DNA of 64,000 bases from Thiodiazotropha sp040506275 (GTDB taxonomy: Bacteria; Pseudomonadota; Gammaproteobacteria; Chromatiales; Chromatiaceae), in contig JBEVXD010000003.1 of the NCBI GenBank assembly GCA_040506275.1, positions 1-64,000 on the forward strand, written 5' to 3'. Within the stretch, counting starts at the first letter, position 1. Every line of letters starts with the position of its first letter. Made by a program: the position numbers and the translations under genes. Positions 26,959-35,952 of this stretch are shown in pieces. A model generated the notes under the pieces. The model worked only from the letters and a program-made list of their open reading frames with translations. It was not told where the DNA came from and made no database searches.

Positions 26959-27537
26959 AGCAACACACCTCTCTATTTTTCAGCAACGATTGACAACACT
27001 GCGCTAGTTTATGACTGAAATCTTATGTGCAGTGGCTCTCCTCCCTTTTGGTCAAGTCCATAACCTCAAATTCACCCCAACAAAATAGCAAGACAACCAG
27101 TCCGCATCAAGAATATACTTCCCAATTCATGAACTTAGGGGGGCAATTCTAACTACTCCTTACAACATGTAGCCCAATCTAGCGGCAAGCCATTGAAAAA
27201 CTTAAGGAGCATCTGATCAAATCTGACTGGGTAGTAGACCACTAAACAGACTAGAATTGCCAAACAATATTGTCTGCAGTCATCTGGGAAAATGTTCAAC
27301 TCAATCACATTCAGACGATTTTTTAACAGCTTGCCGCTTTAAACATTTAACGTCGAAGCTGTCTCAAACCCGAGATAAACAGAAAAACTTGGTATTAACG
27401 TGATTTAACCATTTCAAAGGAGCCTGAAGAGGCATTATTATGGCCCCTTAAAATTGACCAAGACTATATTGGTTTTTTCCCAACACAGAGCAGCAACTAG
27501 TTCCCCTGCAACCTTTTCTACGGACCGCAAACAAATT
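26959..27537. other. Divergent intergenic region between the pil-chp and gshB operons
   Basis: These 579 bases are AT-rich and hold no credible gene. They must contain the promoters of both divergent operons. A TTGACA at 26989-26994 is a possible plus-strand -35 element, but no clear -10 box follows at the right distance. Confidence 0.5.
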
Positions 27538-28488
27538 ATGACTATCCAACTCGGCGTAGTGATGGATCCAATTGACTCCATCAAGGTATATAAGGACAGC
27601 ACATTCGCCATGTTGTTGGCTGCCCAGGCAAGAGGCTGGGGAATCCACTACCTTGAACAACAGCACCTCTCTCTGAAGGATGGCACCTGCTGGGCTGAGA
27701 GCCGGCACCTCAAAGTTACTGATGATGCCAACAACTGGTTTGAATTTGGAGAGCATCAGCGTATACCTCTGCATCAGCTGGATGTAGTGCTGATGCGCAA
27801 AGACCCACCCTTCGATATGGAGTACATATACACAACCTATCTGCTACAGCAGGCTGAGCTGAAGGGTTGCCTTATCGTCAATCGACCCAATAGTTTAAGG
27901 GATGCCAACGAGAAATTATTCACCGCCTTGTTCCCCCAATGCACGCCACCTACTCTGGTTACCCGGAGTGGTGAAGAGATTCGTGAATTTCATGGCATTC
28001 ATGGTGACATTATCCTCAAACCACTGGGCGGTATGGGTGGGGCCTCAATCTTCCGAATAAACCAACAGGATCCAAATATAGGTGTCATCATCGAAACACT
28101 GACTCAACATGGCAGTCAATATACGATGGCACAACGTTTTATACCGGAAATCGATAAAGGGGATAAACGTATCCTGATGATAGATGGAGAACCTGTCCCC
28201 TATGCATTGGCCAGAATTCCCGCAGAAGGTGAGACTAGGGGCAATCTGGCTGCTGGGGGCAGAGGCGAAGGGGTACCTCTGTCAGACCGAGACCTTTGGA
28301 TTGCTCATCAAGTGGGTCCAGAGCTGAAAACCCGTGGTATTCTGTTTGCCGGTCTTGATGTGATCGGTGACTATTTAACTGAAATCAACGTAACCAGTCC
28401 CACCTGCATCAGGGAGCTTGACCGCCTGTTTCAGTTGGACATTGCCGGCGACCTCATGGATTCGATAGCAGCTAAACTCAGTTTATGA
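27538..28488 (+). CDS. gshB: Glutathione synthetase
   Basis: This 316-residue ATP-grasp ligase joins gamma-glutamylcysteine and glycine. I chose the ATG at 27538 because MTIQLGVVMDPIDSIKVYKDSTFAML matches the family start and the usual length of about 315; an upstream TTG would add 28 unrelated residues. The ATP-grasp motifs DIILKPLGGMGGASIFR, QRFIPEIDKGDKRI, GNLAAGGRGEG and EINVTSPTCIREL are present. It starts the gshB-tonB-yqgE-yqgF-pyr set and overlaps the next gene by four bases. Confidence 0.96.
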   Translation: MTIQLGVVMDPIDSIKVYKDSTFAMLLAAQARGWGIHYLEQQHLSLKDGTCWAESRHLKVTDDANNWFEFGEHQRIPLHQLDVVLMRKDPPFDMEYIYTTYLLQQAELKGCLIVNRPNSLRDANEKLFTALFPQCTPPTLVTRSGEEIREFHGIHGDIILKPLGGMGGASIFRINQQDPNIGVIIETLTQHGSQYTMAQRFIPEIDKGDKRILMIDGEPVPYALARIPAEGETRGNLAAGGRGEGVPLSDRDLWIAHQVGPELKTRGILFAGLDVIGDYLTEINVTSPTCIRELDRLFQLDIAGDLMDSIAAKLSL

Positions 28489-29342
28489 TTTCAACCCAAA
28501 ACCATTCTGACATTCTGGGTATCGGTCTATTCGTTGCCACGGCTTTGCATGCCTTTGTAATTCTTGGCATTACTTTCAAACCATTTGAACCAAGTAAGCC
28601 TGAATTCCAGCAACAGAGCCTTGAAGTGATGGTCGTCAGGCGCCCCAGCGAACAGCCAAAAGAGGAGGAGGAAGCAGATTACCTGGCCCAAACCTCCCAG
28701 ACCGGCGGCGGAGAAAAGAGTGAGCGGGATAAACCGCAGATAGCAGAGATACCTCTACCTTCAGCAGTTCCGCAAATTGCCCCACCACCTGAAGCACTAC
28801 AGACACTACAACCCAAACAGGATCCACTGACCACAGAGAATTCGGATCTAAAGACCTCTCCCGATACCTCTCTGCCTCAGTTGCAGCCCCGGCCCTCTGC
28901 CAGACAGTTACTGGCCAGCAAGAATATGGAGATAGCTAGACTGACCGCTGAACTGGAACGAAAATCGGAAGCTTATGCCAAGCTACCCAAGCGTAAAGCG
29001 ATCAGCGCCAGCACCAAAGAGTATAAATATGCCTCCTATCTGGATGCCTGGCGACGTAAGGTAGAGCGGATTGGTAACCTGAATTACCCGGATCAAGCTA
29101 AAAGAGACAGCCTCTATGGCAACCTTGTATTACATGTTGCAGTAAAAGCCGATGGCAGTGTTGAACAAATACGGGTTCTGCATTCGTCTGGTCACAAGAT
29201 TTTGGACGATGCTGCTGTACGCATCGTACGACTGGCAGCGCCTTACTCTCCCTTCCCGAATGAAATACGTAAAGAGACGGATATTCTTGACATAACACGT
29301 ACCTGGCAATTTTTGCGCAGTGGCAGACTCAACGCAGAATAA
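28485..29342 (+). CDS. TonB-like energy transducer
   Basis: This 285-residue protein has one N-terminal membrane helix (about residues 10-32), a Pro/Glu-rich periplasmic spacer (about 35-140), a short helical stretch, and a C-terminal TonB domain (YPDQAKRDSLYGNLVLHVAVKADGSVEQIRVLHSSG, then ILDDAAVRIVRLAAPYSPFP). TonB proteins carry proton-motive energy to outer-membrane receptors. No exbB, exbD or receptor gene is nearby. The same position between gshB and yqgE is filled by a TonB-family gene in Pseudomonas, where the product affects twitching motility; a pilus-related role is therefore possible. Confidence 0.85.
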   Translation: MISTQNHSDILGIGLFVATALHAFVILGITFKPFEPSKPEFQQQSLEVMVVRRPSEQPKEEEEADYLAQTSQTGGGEKSERDKPQIAEIPLPSAVPQIAPPPEALQTLQPKQDPLTTENSDLKTSPDTSLPQLQPRPSARQLLASKNMEIARLTAELERKSEAYAKLPKRKAISASTKEYKYASYLDAWRRKVERIGNLNYPDQAKRDSLYGNLVLHVAVKADGSVEQIRVLHSSGHKILDDAAVRIVRLAAPYSPFPNEIRKETDILDITRTWQFLRSGRLNAE

Positions 29343-29374
29343 CTATTGCAGCCACTTGCCAGCGATTGGATACT

Positions 29375-29944
29375 ATGACTATGAGCCCCAATACCAACCT
29401 GACCAACCACTTTCTCATCGCGATGCCGCAACTTGAGGATCCGAACTTCTTCCACACGGTGACTTATATCTGCGAGCACTCCAGTGATGGGGCCATGGGA
29501 ATAGTGATCAATCGCCCGATGGAACTCCATCTGGCAGATATATTCGAACAGCTGAAGATTCCGATAAGCACCGACAAAATCGCTGAGCAGCCGGTCTACA
29601 CAGGCGGGCCGGTACAAAGTGATCGTGGCTTTGTAGTACATGACAGCGACTCAGATTGGGCCTCGACACTGAAAGTTACCGCTGAAATCAGTGTCACCAC
29701 CTCCCTGGACATTCTAGAGGCGATTGCAGCCGGAAAGGGCCCTGAACAAAACCTGGTAGCACTGGGATATGCAAGTTGGGGAGCTGGACAGCTGGAAAAT
29801 GAGATAGCACAAAACGCCTGGCTGAGCGGCCCGGCCGAAAGCAGTATCATCTTTAAAAGGGCCAGCAAGGAGCGTTGGCAGGCGGCGGCTGACTTATTAG
29901 GTATTGATCTTAACCTGCTGAGCGGTGATGCAGGACACGCATAA
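29375..29944 (+). CDS. yqgE: YqgE/AlgH family protein
   Basis: This cytosolic protein of the UPF0301 family (about 189 residues) has the marker segments LTNHFLIAMPQLEDPNFFHTVTYICEHSSDGAMGIVINRPM, VYTGGPVQSDRGFVVHD and ALGYASWGAGQLENEIAQNAWL. I chose the ATG at 29375; another ATG lies two codons later, and an upstream TTG is also in frame. Its molecular role is not firmly known; in Pseudomonas it was named AlgH for an effect on alginate. It overlaps yqgF by 17 bases, the usual arrangement. Confidence 0.92.
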   Translation: MTMSPNTNLTNHFLIAMPQLEDPNFFHTVTYICEHSSDGAMGIVINRPMELHLADIFEQLKIPISTDKIAEQPVYTGGPVQSDRGFVVHDSDSDWASTLKVTAEISVTTSLDILEAIAAGKGPEQNLVALGYASWGAGQLENEIAQNAWLSGPAESSIIFKRASKERWQAAADLLGIDLNLLSGDAGHA

Positions 29945-30371
29945 CAAGGTGGCATCTGACGGCACACTGTTGGGATTTGATTTTGGTACCCGTAAGATAG
30001 GGGTAGCAGTGGGACAGGGTCTGACAGGAACAGCAACGCCATTGGAAACCCTTGAACTGGTTAACCACAAGCCTGATTGGGAACGGATAAAACAGTTGAT
30101 TGATGAGTGGCAGCCACAGGCCCTGGTGGTCGGCCTGCCCCTTGATGTGGATGATAGTGAAACCGATGCAACACAACCCGCATTACGTTTTTCACGACAG
30201 CTCGAAGGTCGTTTCCACTTGACCGTCCATCTGGCAGATGAACGTTTCACCTCCTTCGAGGCCAGGGACAGGCTGGGACATCGGGCCAAACGGCTCGAAG
30301 ATTATGACGCGGTAGCCGCCAAACTGATATTGGAAACCTGGTTTAACCTAGATTCCTCAGTTGACCGCTAA
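29928..30371 (+). CDS. yqgF: YqgF / RuvX RNase H-fold nuclease
   Basis: This protein of about 147 residues has an RNase H-like fold, with LLGFDFGTRKIGVAVG, VVGLPLDVDD and the late acidic motif DERFTSFEARD ... DYDAVAAKLILE. Members process the 5' end of pre-16S rRNA and were also proposed as Holliday-junction resolvases. I chose the ATG at 29928; a GTG one codon earlier is possible. It overlaps yqgE, and a long hairpin separates it from pyrR. Confidence 0.92.
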   Translation: MQDTHNKVASDGTLLGFDFGTRKIGVAVGQGLTGTATPLETLELVNHKPDWERIKQLIDEWQPQALVVGLPLDVDDSETDATQPALRFSRQLEGRFHLTVHLADERFTSFEARDRLGHRAKRLEDYDAVAAKLILETWFNLDSSVDR

Positions 30372-30455
30372 TTTCTAACGTAAGTTAATGATATGGTTTA
30401 TCAAATAGTGAACATCAACCTCAGCCACTGGGTGAATCCAGATAGCGCTACACCG

Positions 30456-30562
30456 ATTTGTGAAAAATCCCAGCGCCCCCGACTGTGTTGTTGTTCTTGT
30501 TAAGGGAACAGCCATTAACGGCGAACAACGCCTTGCCGGGCACCCTGGGATTTCCCACAAAT
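30456..30562. repeat. Long inverted repeat upstream of pyrR
   Basis: The left arm begins ATTTGTGAAAAATCCCAG (30456-30473) and the right arm ends CTGGGATTTCCCACAAAT (30545-30562). Pairing continues inward through GTTGTTGTTC / GAACAAC to a GTTAAGGG / CCATTAAC tip, so almost all 107 bases fold into one imperfect hairpin. It could be a MITE-like element, a leader RNA for the pyr operon, or a processing site. No T run follows it, so it is not a simple terminator. Confidence 0.7.
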
Positions 30563-30590
30563 AGATGTTCAACCGAGGATTCTAGGTTCT

Positions 30591-31154
30591 ATGAGCAATA
30601 ATAAAACTTTCATGCACGCCGACGGCGTAGAATCCCTTGTCGATGTCATGGCAGGCAAGATCTGGACTCTGCTGAATGAGCGGGAAATCTCTGACCCGCT
30701 GATGATCGGTATTCGAACCGGAGGCGTTTGGCTGGCAGAAAGACTCCATCAGGAATTGGGGTTAAAAGACCCGCTCGGCACCCTGGACATCTCTTTTTAT
30801 CGGGATGACTTCACCCGCATCGGCATGAACCCTGAAGTTCACCCCTCAGATCTGCCTGTTCCAGTGGATGATCGACACATCATACTGGTCGATGATGTAC
30901 TGCAGACTGGACGCACAATACGAGCCGCATTTAATGAGATATTCGATTATGGCAGGCCCGCTTCAATCATCCTTGCAACCCTGGTTGACCGAAGCGGCCG
31001 GGAATTACCGATTCAACCGGATATCACAGGACTTCACCCGAGTCTCGAGCCGGATCAACACATCACCCTGATCGGTCCTGATCCTTTGGGGCTGATCATT
31101 GGCGGCAAAACAAACCGGACTTCAAGAGGCGATGAACAAGGTAAGGATACATGA
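30591..31154 (+). CDS. pyrR: PyrR: pyrimidine operon regulator / uracil phosphoribosyltransferase
   Basis: This 187-residue type I phosphoribosyltransferase-fold protein has the PRPP loop HIILVDDVLQTGRTIRAAF (about residue 99) and the family strands LMIGIRTGGVWLAERL and TLDISFYRDDF. PyrR controls pyr gene expression by binding leader RNA in Gram-positives and can make UMP from uracil. Its position before pyrB matches Pseudomonas. It overlaps pyrB by four bases. Confidence 0.93.
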   Translation: MSNNKTFMHADGVESLVDVMAGKIWTLLNEREISDPLMIGIRTGGVWLAERLHQELGLKDPLGTLDISFYRDDFTRIGMNPEVHPSDLPVPVDDRHIILVDDVLQTGRTIRAAFNEIFDYGRPASIILATLVDRSGRELPIQPDITGLHPSLEPDQHITLIGPDPLGLIIGGKTNRTSRGDEQGKDT

Positions 31155-32140
31155 GTCTGAGTAACAAGGCCCTACAGCTGGATGAGGAGCAGCGACTGCT
31201 CCATTTTCTCACAATCGACGGACTCAATGAGTCAATACTCACCGAAATTCTGGATACTGCAGAAGGATTCACTGGCGTATCTGAACGCACCATCAAGAAA
31301 GTACCCCTGTGTCGAGGCAAAGTGGTAGCCAACCTGTTTTTCGAAAACAGCACCCGCACCAGAACCACATTTGAACTGGCGGCAAAACGCCTCTCTGCCG
31401 ATGTACTCAATCTCAATATCAGTGCTTCAGCCACTTCAAAGGGTGAAACTCTGCTGGATACCTTACGAAACCTGGAAGCGATGCATGTGGATATGTTCAT
31501 CGTGCGTCACGCAACCAGCGGCGCTGCCCATTTCATCGCACAGCATGCCGACCGAGGCGTTGGTGTAATCAATGCGGGGGACGGGCGCCATGCCCACCCA
31601 ACCCAGGCGATGCTCGACATGTTCACCATCCGTCGCCACAAAGGTGAATTTGTTGGCCTGCGGGTAGCGATAGTGGGGGACATACTTCACTCCCGGGTAG
31701 CCCGTTCACAGATCCTGGCACTCAATACCCTGGGGGTCTCTGAAGTTCGGGTCGTTGCACCACGTACCCTGCTGCCCTCTGATGCCCGCAGCTTGGGGGT
31801 TCATGTCTATCACGACTTCGATGAGGGTGTCAGAGATGTTGACGTGATCATTATGCTGCGTTTACAGAGGGAGCGTATGCAAGGTGCTCTGCTCCCCTCC
31901 GAGCATGAGTACTTCAAACTCTATGGCCTGACACAGAGACGCCTTGCATTGGCTAAACCCGATGCCATTGTGATGCATCCAGGACCAATCAATCGAGGGG
32001 TGGAGATGGACTCTCAAGTCGCCGATGGCTCTAAGTCTGTGATACTGCAACAGGTCAGTTATGGTATTGCCATCCGTATGGCGATCATCTCAATGGTGAT
32101 CGGTACGCAAAATCTGCGTACTCAGGAGGTCGCTGTATGA
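31151..32140 (+). CDS. pyrB: Aspartate carbamoyltransferase catalytic subunit
   Basis: This 329-residue enzyme makes N-carbamoyl-aspartate, the first committed step of pyrimidine synthesis. The carbamoyl-phosphate loop FENSTRTRTTFELAAKRL is near residue 63, and NAGDGRHAHPTQAMLD and VMHPGPINRGVEM are present. The N-terminal extension and the adjoining pyrC homologue fit the Pseudomonas-type (class A) enzyme, in which PyrB forms a complex with a catalytically dead dihydroorotase. It overlaps pyrR and the next gene by four bases each. Confidence 0.95.
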   Translation: MSLSNKALQLDEEQRLLHFLTIDGLNESILTEILDTAEGFTGVSERTIKKVPLCRGKVVANLFFENSTRTRTTFELAAKRLSADVLNLNISASATSKGETLLDTLRNLEAMHVDMFIVRHATSGAAHFIAQHADRGVGVINAGDGRHAHPTQAMLDMFTIRRHKGEFVGLRVAIVGDILHSRVARSQILALNTLGVSEVRVVAPRTLLPSDARSLGVHVYHDFDEGVRDVDVIIMLRLQRERMQGALLPSEHEYFKLYGLTQRRLALAKPDAIVMHPGPINRGVEMDSQVADGSKSVILQQVSYGIAIRMAIISMVIGTQNLRTQEVAV

Positions 32141-33435
32141 AAAAGAAGAAAAAAGACATCAGTATCCTCAATGGGCGGGTTGTCGACCCAGCAAATGGCA
32201 TCGATGAAATTACTGACCTTCACATCTCTGGGGGTAAAATTCTCTGCCTGGGCGCTGCACCGGAAGGCTTTCTGGCAAGTCGTAAATTCGATGCCTCTGG
32301 CCAGGTGGTATGTCCTGGTCTGATCGATCTGAGCGTCAGCCTCAGGGAACCGGGAGAGGAACACAAAGCCACAATCGCCAGTGAGACTGCCAGCGCCGCC
32401 CGTAGCGGCATAACAACCCTGTGTTGCCCTCCCGATACCCAGCCGGTCATCGACACCCCAGCGGTGGTCGGTCAAATTCGACACAAGGCCCGTAAGGCGG
32501 GCTTTTGCAGACTGCTACCCCAAGGGGCACTTACAAAAAATCTCGATGGGGAAAGATTGAGTGAGATGGCTGCACTCAAGGCTGCCGGTTGCATTGCGGT
32601 AACCAACAGCTACACCCCTTTAAAAAACACCCTGGTACAGAGACGCGCGATGGAGTATGCCTCCACATTCAATCTGTTGACCATCATCCGCTCTGAAGAT
32701 CAGCATCTCTGTAACAATGGCTGCGCCCACGAAGGCAAAGTGGCCGACCGTCTGGGTCTGCCAGGCATACCAGAAGCTGCAGAAACCGTAGCAGTTGCAA
32801 GAGACCTGGCCCTGGCCGAGACCACTGGCGCAGTGATCCACTTTCATGCCCTCTCAAGCGCCAGTGCAGCGCGCACAATGGCGTGGGCAAAACGTGAAGG
32901 TCGCAGAGTCAGCGCTGATGTTGCAATCCATCAATTACATCTGACAGAGCTGGACATGGAGGGTTTCGACAGCAATCACCATGTCAGACCTCCTCTGCGC
33001 ACAGACAGTGACCGCGATGGACTGCGCAAGGCGGTGGCAGAGAATGTCATACAAGCCATCTGTTCTGATCACCAACCCCATGAAGCGGATGCCAAATCCT
33101 CCCCATTTCCAGACACAGAACCGGGCATATCAGGGATTGAAACCTTACTGCCTCTAACTCTGAAACTTGTGGAACAAGGGGTGATGGACTTGAGCAACGC
33201 GATCGCACGTCTCACCTGTGGACCCGCAGATATCCTCGGGCTTCCATTGGGCAGATTTACCCCTGGACTCTCTGCAGATATCTGTATCTACGATCCTCAA
33301 CGGCACTGGCATGTCTCCCCGGATCAGCTTCAAAGTGCAGGCAAAAACACCCCCTTTACCGGCTGGGAGATGCCTGGCCAGGTAACACACACATTTTTAA
33401 AAGGCCGGCTGGTCTTCTGCGAAGAACCTAAATGA
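32137..33435 (+). CDS. Dihydroorotase-like protein, probably catalytically inactive (PyrC')
   Basis: This 432-residue protein belongs to the class I dihydroorotase family (PGLIDLSVSLREPG, CSDHQPHEAD). The zinc-binding HxH of active enzymes is replaced by S66 and S68. The usual NxH/CHAED-type metal region reads RSEDQHL. The downstream DH of SDHQPH is kept. In Pseudomonas an inactive homologue at the same position (PyrC' or PyrX) is a structural partner of PyrB in a large complex, and I infer the same role here. A working dihydroorotase must then be encoded elsewhere. Confidence 0.88.
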   Translation: MKKKKKDISILNGRVVDPANGIDEITDLHISGGKILCLGAAPEGFLASRKFDASGQVVCPGLIDLSVSLREPGEEHKATIASETASAARSGITTLCCPPDTQPVIDTPAVVGQIRHKARKAGFCRLLPQGALTKNLDGERLSEMAALKAAGCIAVTNSYTPLKNTLVQRRAMEYASTFNLLTIIRSEDQHLCNNGCAHEGKVADRLGLPGIPEAAETVAVARDLALAETTGAVIHFHALSSASAARTMAWAKREGRRVSADVAIHQLHLTELDMEGFDSNHHVRPPLRTDSDRDGLRKAVAENVIQAICSDHQPHEADAKSSPFPDTEPGISGIETLLPLTLKLVEQGVMDLSNAIARLTCGPADILGLPLGRFTPGLSADICIYDPQRHWHVSPDQLQSAGKNTPFTGWEMPGQVTHTFLKGRLVFCEEPK

Positions 33436-34304
33436 GCAAACCACACCATAACTCTGTATTTGTTGAAGAGGCTGAAATAATCAGCCACGAGGCGTTCGAA
33501 GGCGATCAATTCGTTATGCGCTTACTGACCCCTCACTGCGCTGCGAAAGCCCAGCCAGGTAGCTTTGTCCACCTGACCTGTGACCCCCAGCTACCAATGA
33601 GACGACCCATCTCGATTATGCGTAGTTCCTACAAAGAGGGCTGGATCGATCTGCTCTACAAACGGGTAGGAAAAGGCACCAGCCTGCTTGCCCAACGTAA
33701 ACCAGGCGAACATATCAGCGTTATGGGACCGATTGGCAATCCCTTTAAACCATCACCTGAGCGCTCCAGACCACTTTTAATAGGTGGTGGTGTTGGCATG
33801 CCTCCGATGGTATTTCTTGCCGAGAGCTTACGCGGGGAAAAAGATAAGCAACCGTTTACTATTCTCGGTTCGGAAGTCCCTTTTCCCTTTCAGCCAACCC
33901 CGTCAAAAATCATAATCCCCGGCATGCCAGATGGCGTCATCGCCGGAATGCCACTACTGGATGACTGGGGTATGGGTTCACGTCTTGCCAGCCTTCAGGG
34001 ATACAGTGGCTGCTTCCAGGGTTATGTGACCGAATTAGCTCAAAGCTGGTTTAGAAGCCTGGATAGAGAGACCCGTGGACAGGTTGAGATCTTTGCTTGT
34101 GGGCCTCACCCCATGCTGGAGGCGGTGGCGGCAATGGCCAGCGAATGGAAAGTACCTTGCCAGGTTTCACTTGAAGAGTTCATGGCTTGTGCCATCGGCG
34201 GCTGTGCAGGATGTGTGGTTGAAGTGCAGACCAACGAAGGCCCAGCGATGAAGAGAGTATGTGTGGATGGGCCGGTTTTTGAGGCGTCAACAGTCTTTGG
34301 CTGA
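33432..34304 (+). CDS. pyrK: Dihydroorotate dehydrogenase electron-transfer subunit-like protein
   Basis: This 290-residue iron-sulfur flavoprotein has an FAD-binding barrel (PMRRPISIMRSSYKEGWIDLLYKRVGKGT), an NAD-binding Rossmann part (LLIGGGVGMPPMVFLAE) and a C-terminal 2Fe-2S motif (MACAIGGCAGCVVEV, then RVCVDGPVF). PyrK feeds electrons from the class 1B dihydroorotate dehydrogenase to NAD. It overlaps the pyrC homologue by four bases. The partner pyrD is not next to it, so a related sulfide- or ferredoxin-type reductase role remains possible. Confidence 0.85.
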   Translation: MSKPHHNSVFVEEAEIISHEAFEGDQFVMRLLTPHCAAKAQPGSFVHLTCDPQLPMRRPISIMRSSYKEGWIDLLYKRVGKGTSLLAQRKPGEHISVMGPIGNPFKPSPERSRPLLIGGGVGMPPMVFLAESLRGEKDKQPFTILGSEVPFPFQPTPSKIIIPGMPDGVIAGMPLLDDWGMGSRLASLQGYSGCFQGYVTELAQSWFRSLDRETRGQVEIFACGPHPMLEAVAAMASEWKVPCQVSLEEFMACAIGGCAGCVVEVQTNEGPAMKRVCVDGPVFEASTVFG

Positions 34305-34372
34305 CACTTCACTATATTAGGTTCAAAGGAACCAGAATCACCGAATCTTCAGCTTTGATTTGATCTGTGCAC

Positions 34373-34391
34373 TGGGGGACGACCTCCCCCA
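34373..34391. terminator. Hairpin between convergent genes
   Basis: TGGGGGACGACCTCCCCCA folds into a GC-rich 6-base-pair stem between the end of pyrK (plus) and the end of the beta-barrel gene (minus), so it could end both transcripts. Confidence 0.5.
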
Positions 34392-34411
34392 ATGCCAAAT
34401 GCGACCTGTTA

Positions 34412-34963
34412 TCAGAAGCGGTGCTGATAACCCAGATTGATTGAGTCTATCTTGTAATCCACGTTGTGCAGATCACCATCGGCGTAGCGCATCACCTCGA
34501 AGGTTATGGCATTACGTTCATTGCCATACAGCTCGAGACCCAAACCAAATGCAGGAGCCACATCGTCTTCTCCCTTGAATCTGGGCACATCTCCAGCAAA
34601 ATAGGTCACACCGGCCATCAGATAGGCTCTGGCGCGATCATCAAATAGATAGAGGTTACCTCTGGCAAAAAGGCTGGCCATGTAGTCGATCTGATAGTCG
34701 TTATCATCGACGGTGTCACCAGTGAAAATTCCAAAATGGCCTTCCACGGCTATATATTTGAAAAATTCCCGACCACCCCGGGCAATCAAACCTGTTCCTC
34801 TAAAATCAGTATTGCTGTCATCCTCTTTGTATTGAGGTGAAGCAACAATTACCCCGAAGTAGTTGTTTCCCTCAATACCTGAGCCATCAGCAAATATTTC
34901 CGCCTGTGAAGCAGCAGAAGACAACAGCAGGCCAATGCCAACAATAGAAGTGGTAACCCTCAT
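34412..34963 (-). CDS. Small outer-membrane beta-barrel protein
   Basis: I chose the ATG at 34963 (183 residues), which has GGAG at the right distance; an upstream GTG adds seven residues. A signal peptide (VTTSIVGIGLLLSSAASQAE) precedes alternating strands and turns such as NYFGVIVASPQY, GLIARGGREFFKYIAVEGHFGIF and ARAYLMAGVTYFAG. The C-terminus INLGYQHRF ends in Phe, the usual barrel signal. It resembles OmpA-like or OmpW-like eight-stranded barrels, without a recognisable ligand. Confidence 0.82.
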   Translation of the reverse strand: MRVTTSIVGIGLLLSSAASQAEIFADGSGIEGNNYFGVIVASPQYKEDDSNTDFRGTGLIARGGREFFKYIAVEGHFGIFTGDTVDDNDYQIDYMASLFARGNLYLFDDRARAYLMAGVTYFAGDVPRFKGEDDVAPAFGLGLELYGNERNAITFEVMRYADGDLHNVDYKIDSINLGYQHRF

Positions 34964-35369
34964 TAACTTTTCTCCGTAAGTCACATGGATACTTATTTTT
35001 TCCTACTATAGTCTAACTGCTTGGCATCACAAGCGCCATGCCGGTAAAACTGCGAATTCGGTCGGATTGCATATTATTGACCAGGCAATCAGACAAGACC
35101 ACTACAACCACTCTATATCAGCCAACAACAACCCAAAAAATGCTTCTGCTGTAGATCTTCAGCAAATTTTCATAGCCAGTCACGACCGCCCATTACTCCA
35201 TAATAATCAATGGGTTAATTACACCAATCATGGATCAACCAATGCATTGGTCCACCTCGACTAGCCAACCCTTGATTATGAGCGCACGTGAAGTTCTGAA
35301 TGTGAAATATATCTAGCAGGGTTTAAAAATAGAGGAACTAAAATCCGGTCATCCTATCCTGGACCTTAT
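34964..35369. other. Intergenic region with no visible gene
   Basis: These 406 bases lie between the starts of the minus-strand barrel gene and the end of the phosphatidyltransferase gene. I see no repeat-family member, hairpin or credible coding frame here. Confidence 0.5.
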
Positions 35370-35924
35370 TCAGGCATGCCATCCCTTCTTACGCGCCTTG
35401 TTACTCCAGACCCAGACATAAGCAACACCGCTGATCAATGTTGTCAGGCCTGTCGACCAGGTAAGCCATTCAAGTAGCGGGTAAGGCAAAGGAAACGGGC
35501 CTGCATCGGTAACCACCAACAACACCAACATGATCTGCAGCAAGGTGTTGAATTTACTGATCAGACTCGGATTAGCATCAACTTCTTCAACACTGAAGTT
35601 ATAGTAGAGCGCCCCACCCACAATAGTCAGATCCCGAAAAATCACCAGTATAACCAGCCAGATAGGAATAAGACCCAGTCCACCCAGTACCAGAAATGAG
35701 CTCATCAGCAGCGCTTTGTCAGCCAGAGGATCCAACAATCCTCCTAAATAGCTCTGCCAGCCAAAGCGTTTGGCCAGATAGCCATCCAATCCGTCAGAAA
35801 ACCCTGCTACAGCAAAAAGGATCAATGCATGGGAGAACTGCTGTTCAAACAGCAACCAAACAATAGGCAAAGTCAGCAGAATTCTTAATATGCTGATCAG
35901 ATTTGGAATGTCACTAAGCTGCAT
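35370..35924 (-). CDS. CDP-alcohol phosphatidyltransferase (PgsA/cardiolipin synthase-like)
   Basis: This 184-residue inner-membrane enzyme has about five membrane helices. The CDP-alcohol motif SDGLDGYLAKRFGWQSYLGG continues to LLDPLADK (about residues 43-70), carrying the required aspartates. It resembles phosphatidylglycerophosphate synthase but could instead be a CMP-forming cardiolipin synthase. It lies 28 bases after the DUF2066 gene and is likely cotranscribed with it. Confidence 0.85.
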   Translation of the reverse strand: MQLSDIPNLISILRILLTLPIVWLLFEQQFSHALILFAVAGFSDGLDGYLAKRFGWQSYLGGLLDPLADKALLMSSFLVLGGLGLIPIWLVILVIFRDLTIVGGALYYNFSVEEVDANPSLISKFNTLLQIMLVLLVVTDAGPFPLPYPLLEWLTWSTGLTTLISGVAYVWVWSNKARKKGWHA

Positions 35925-35952
35925 CTCTCCCTAACCTCACTCCAGATAGAGG

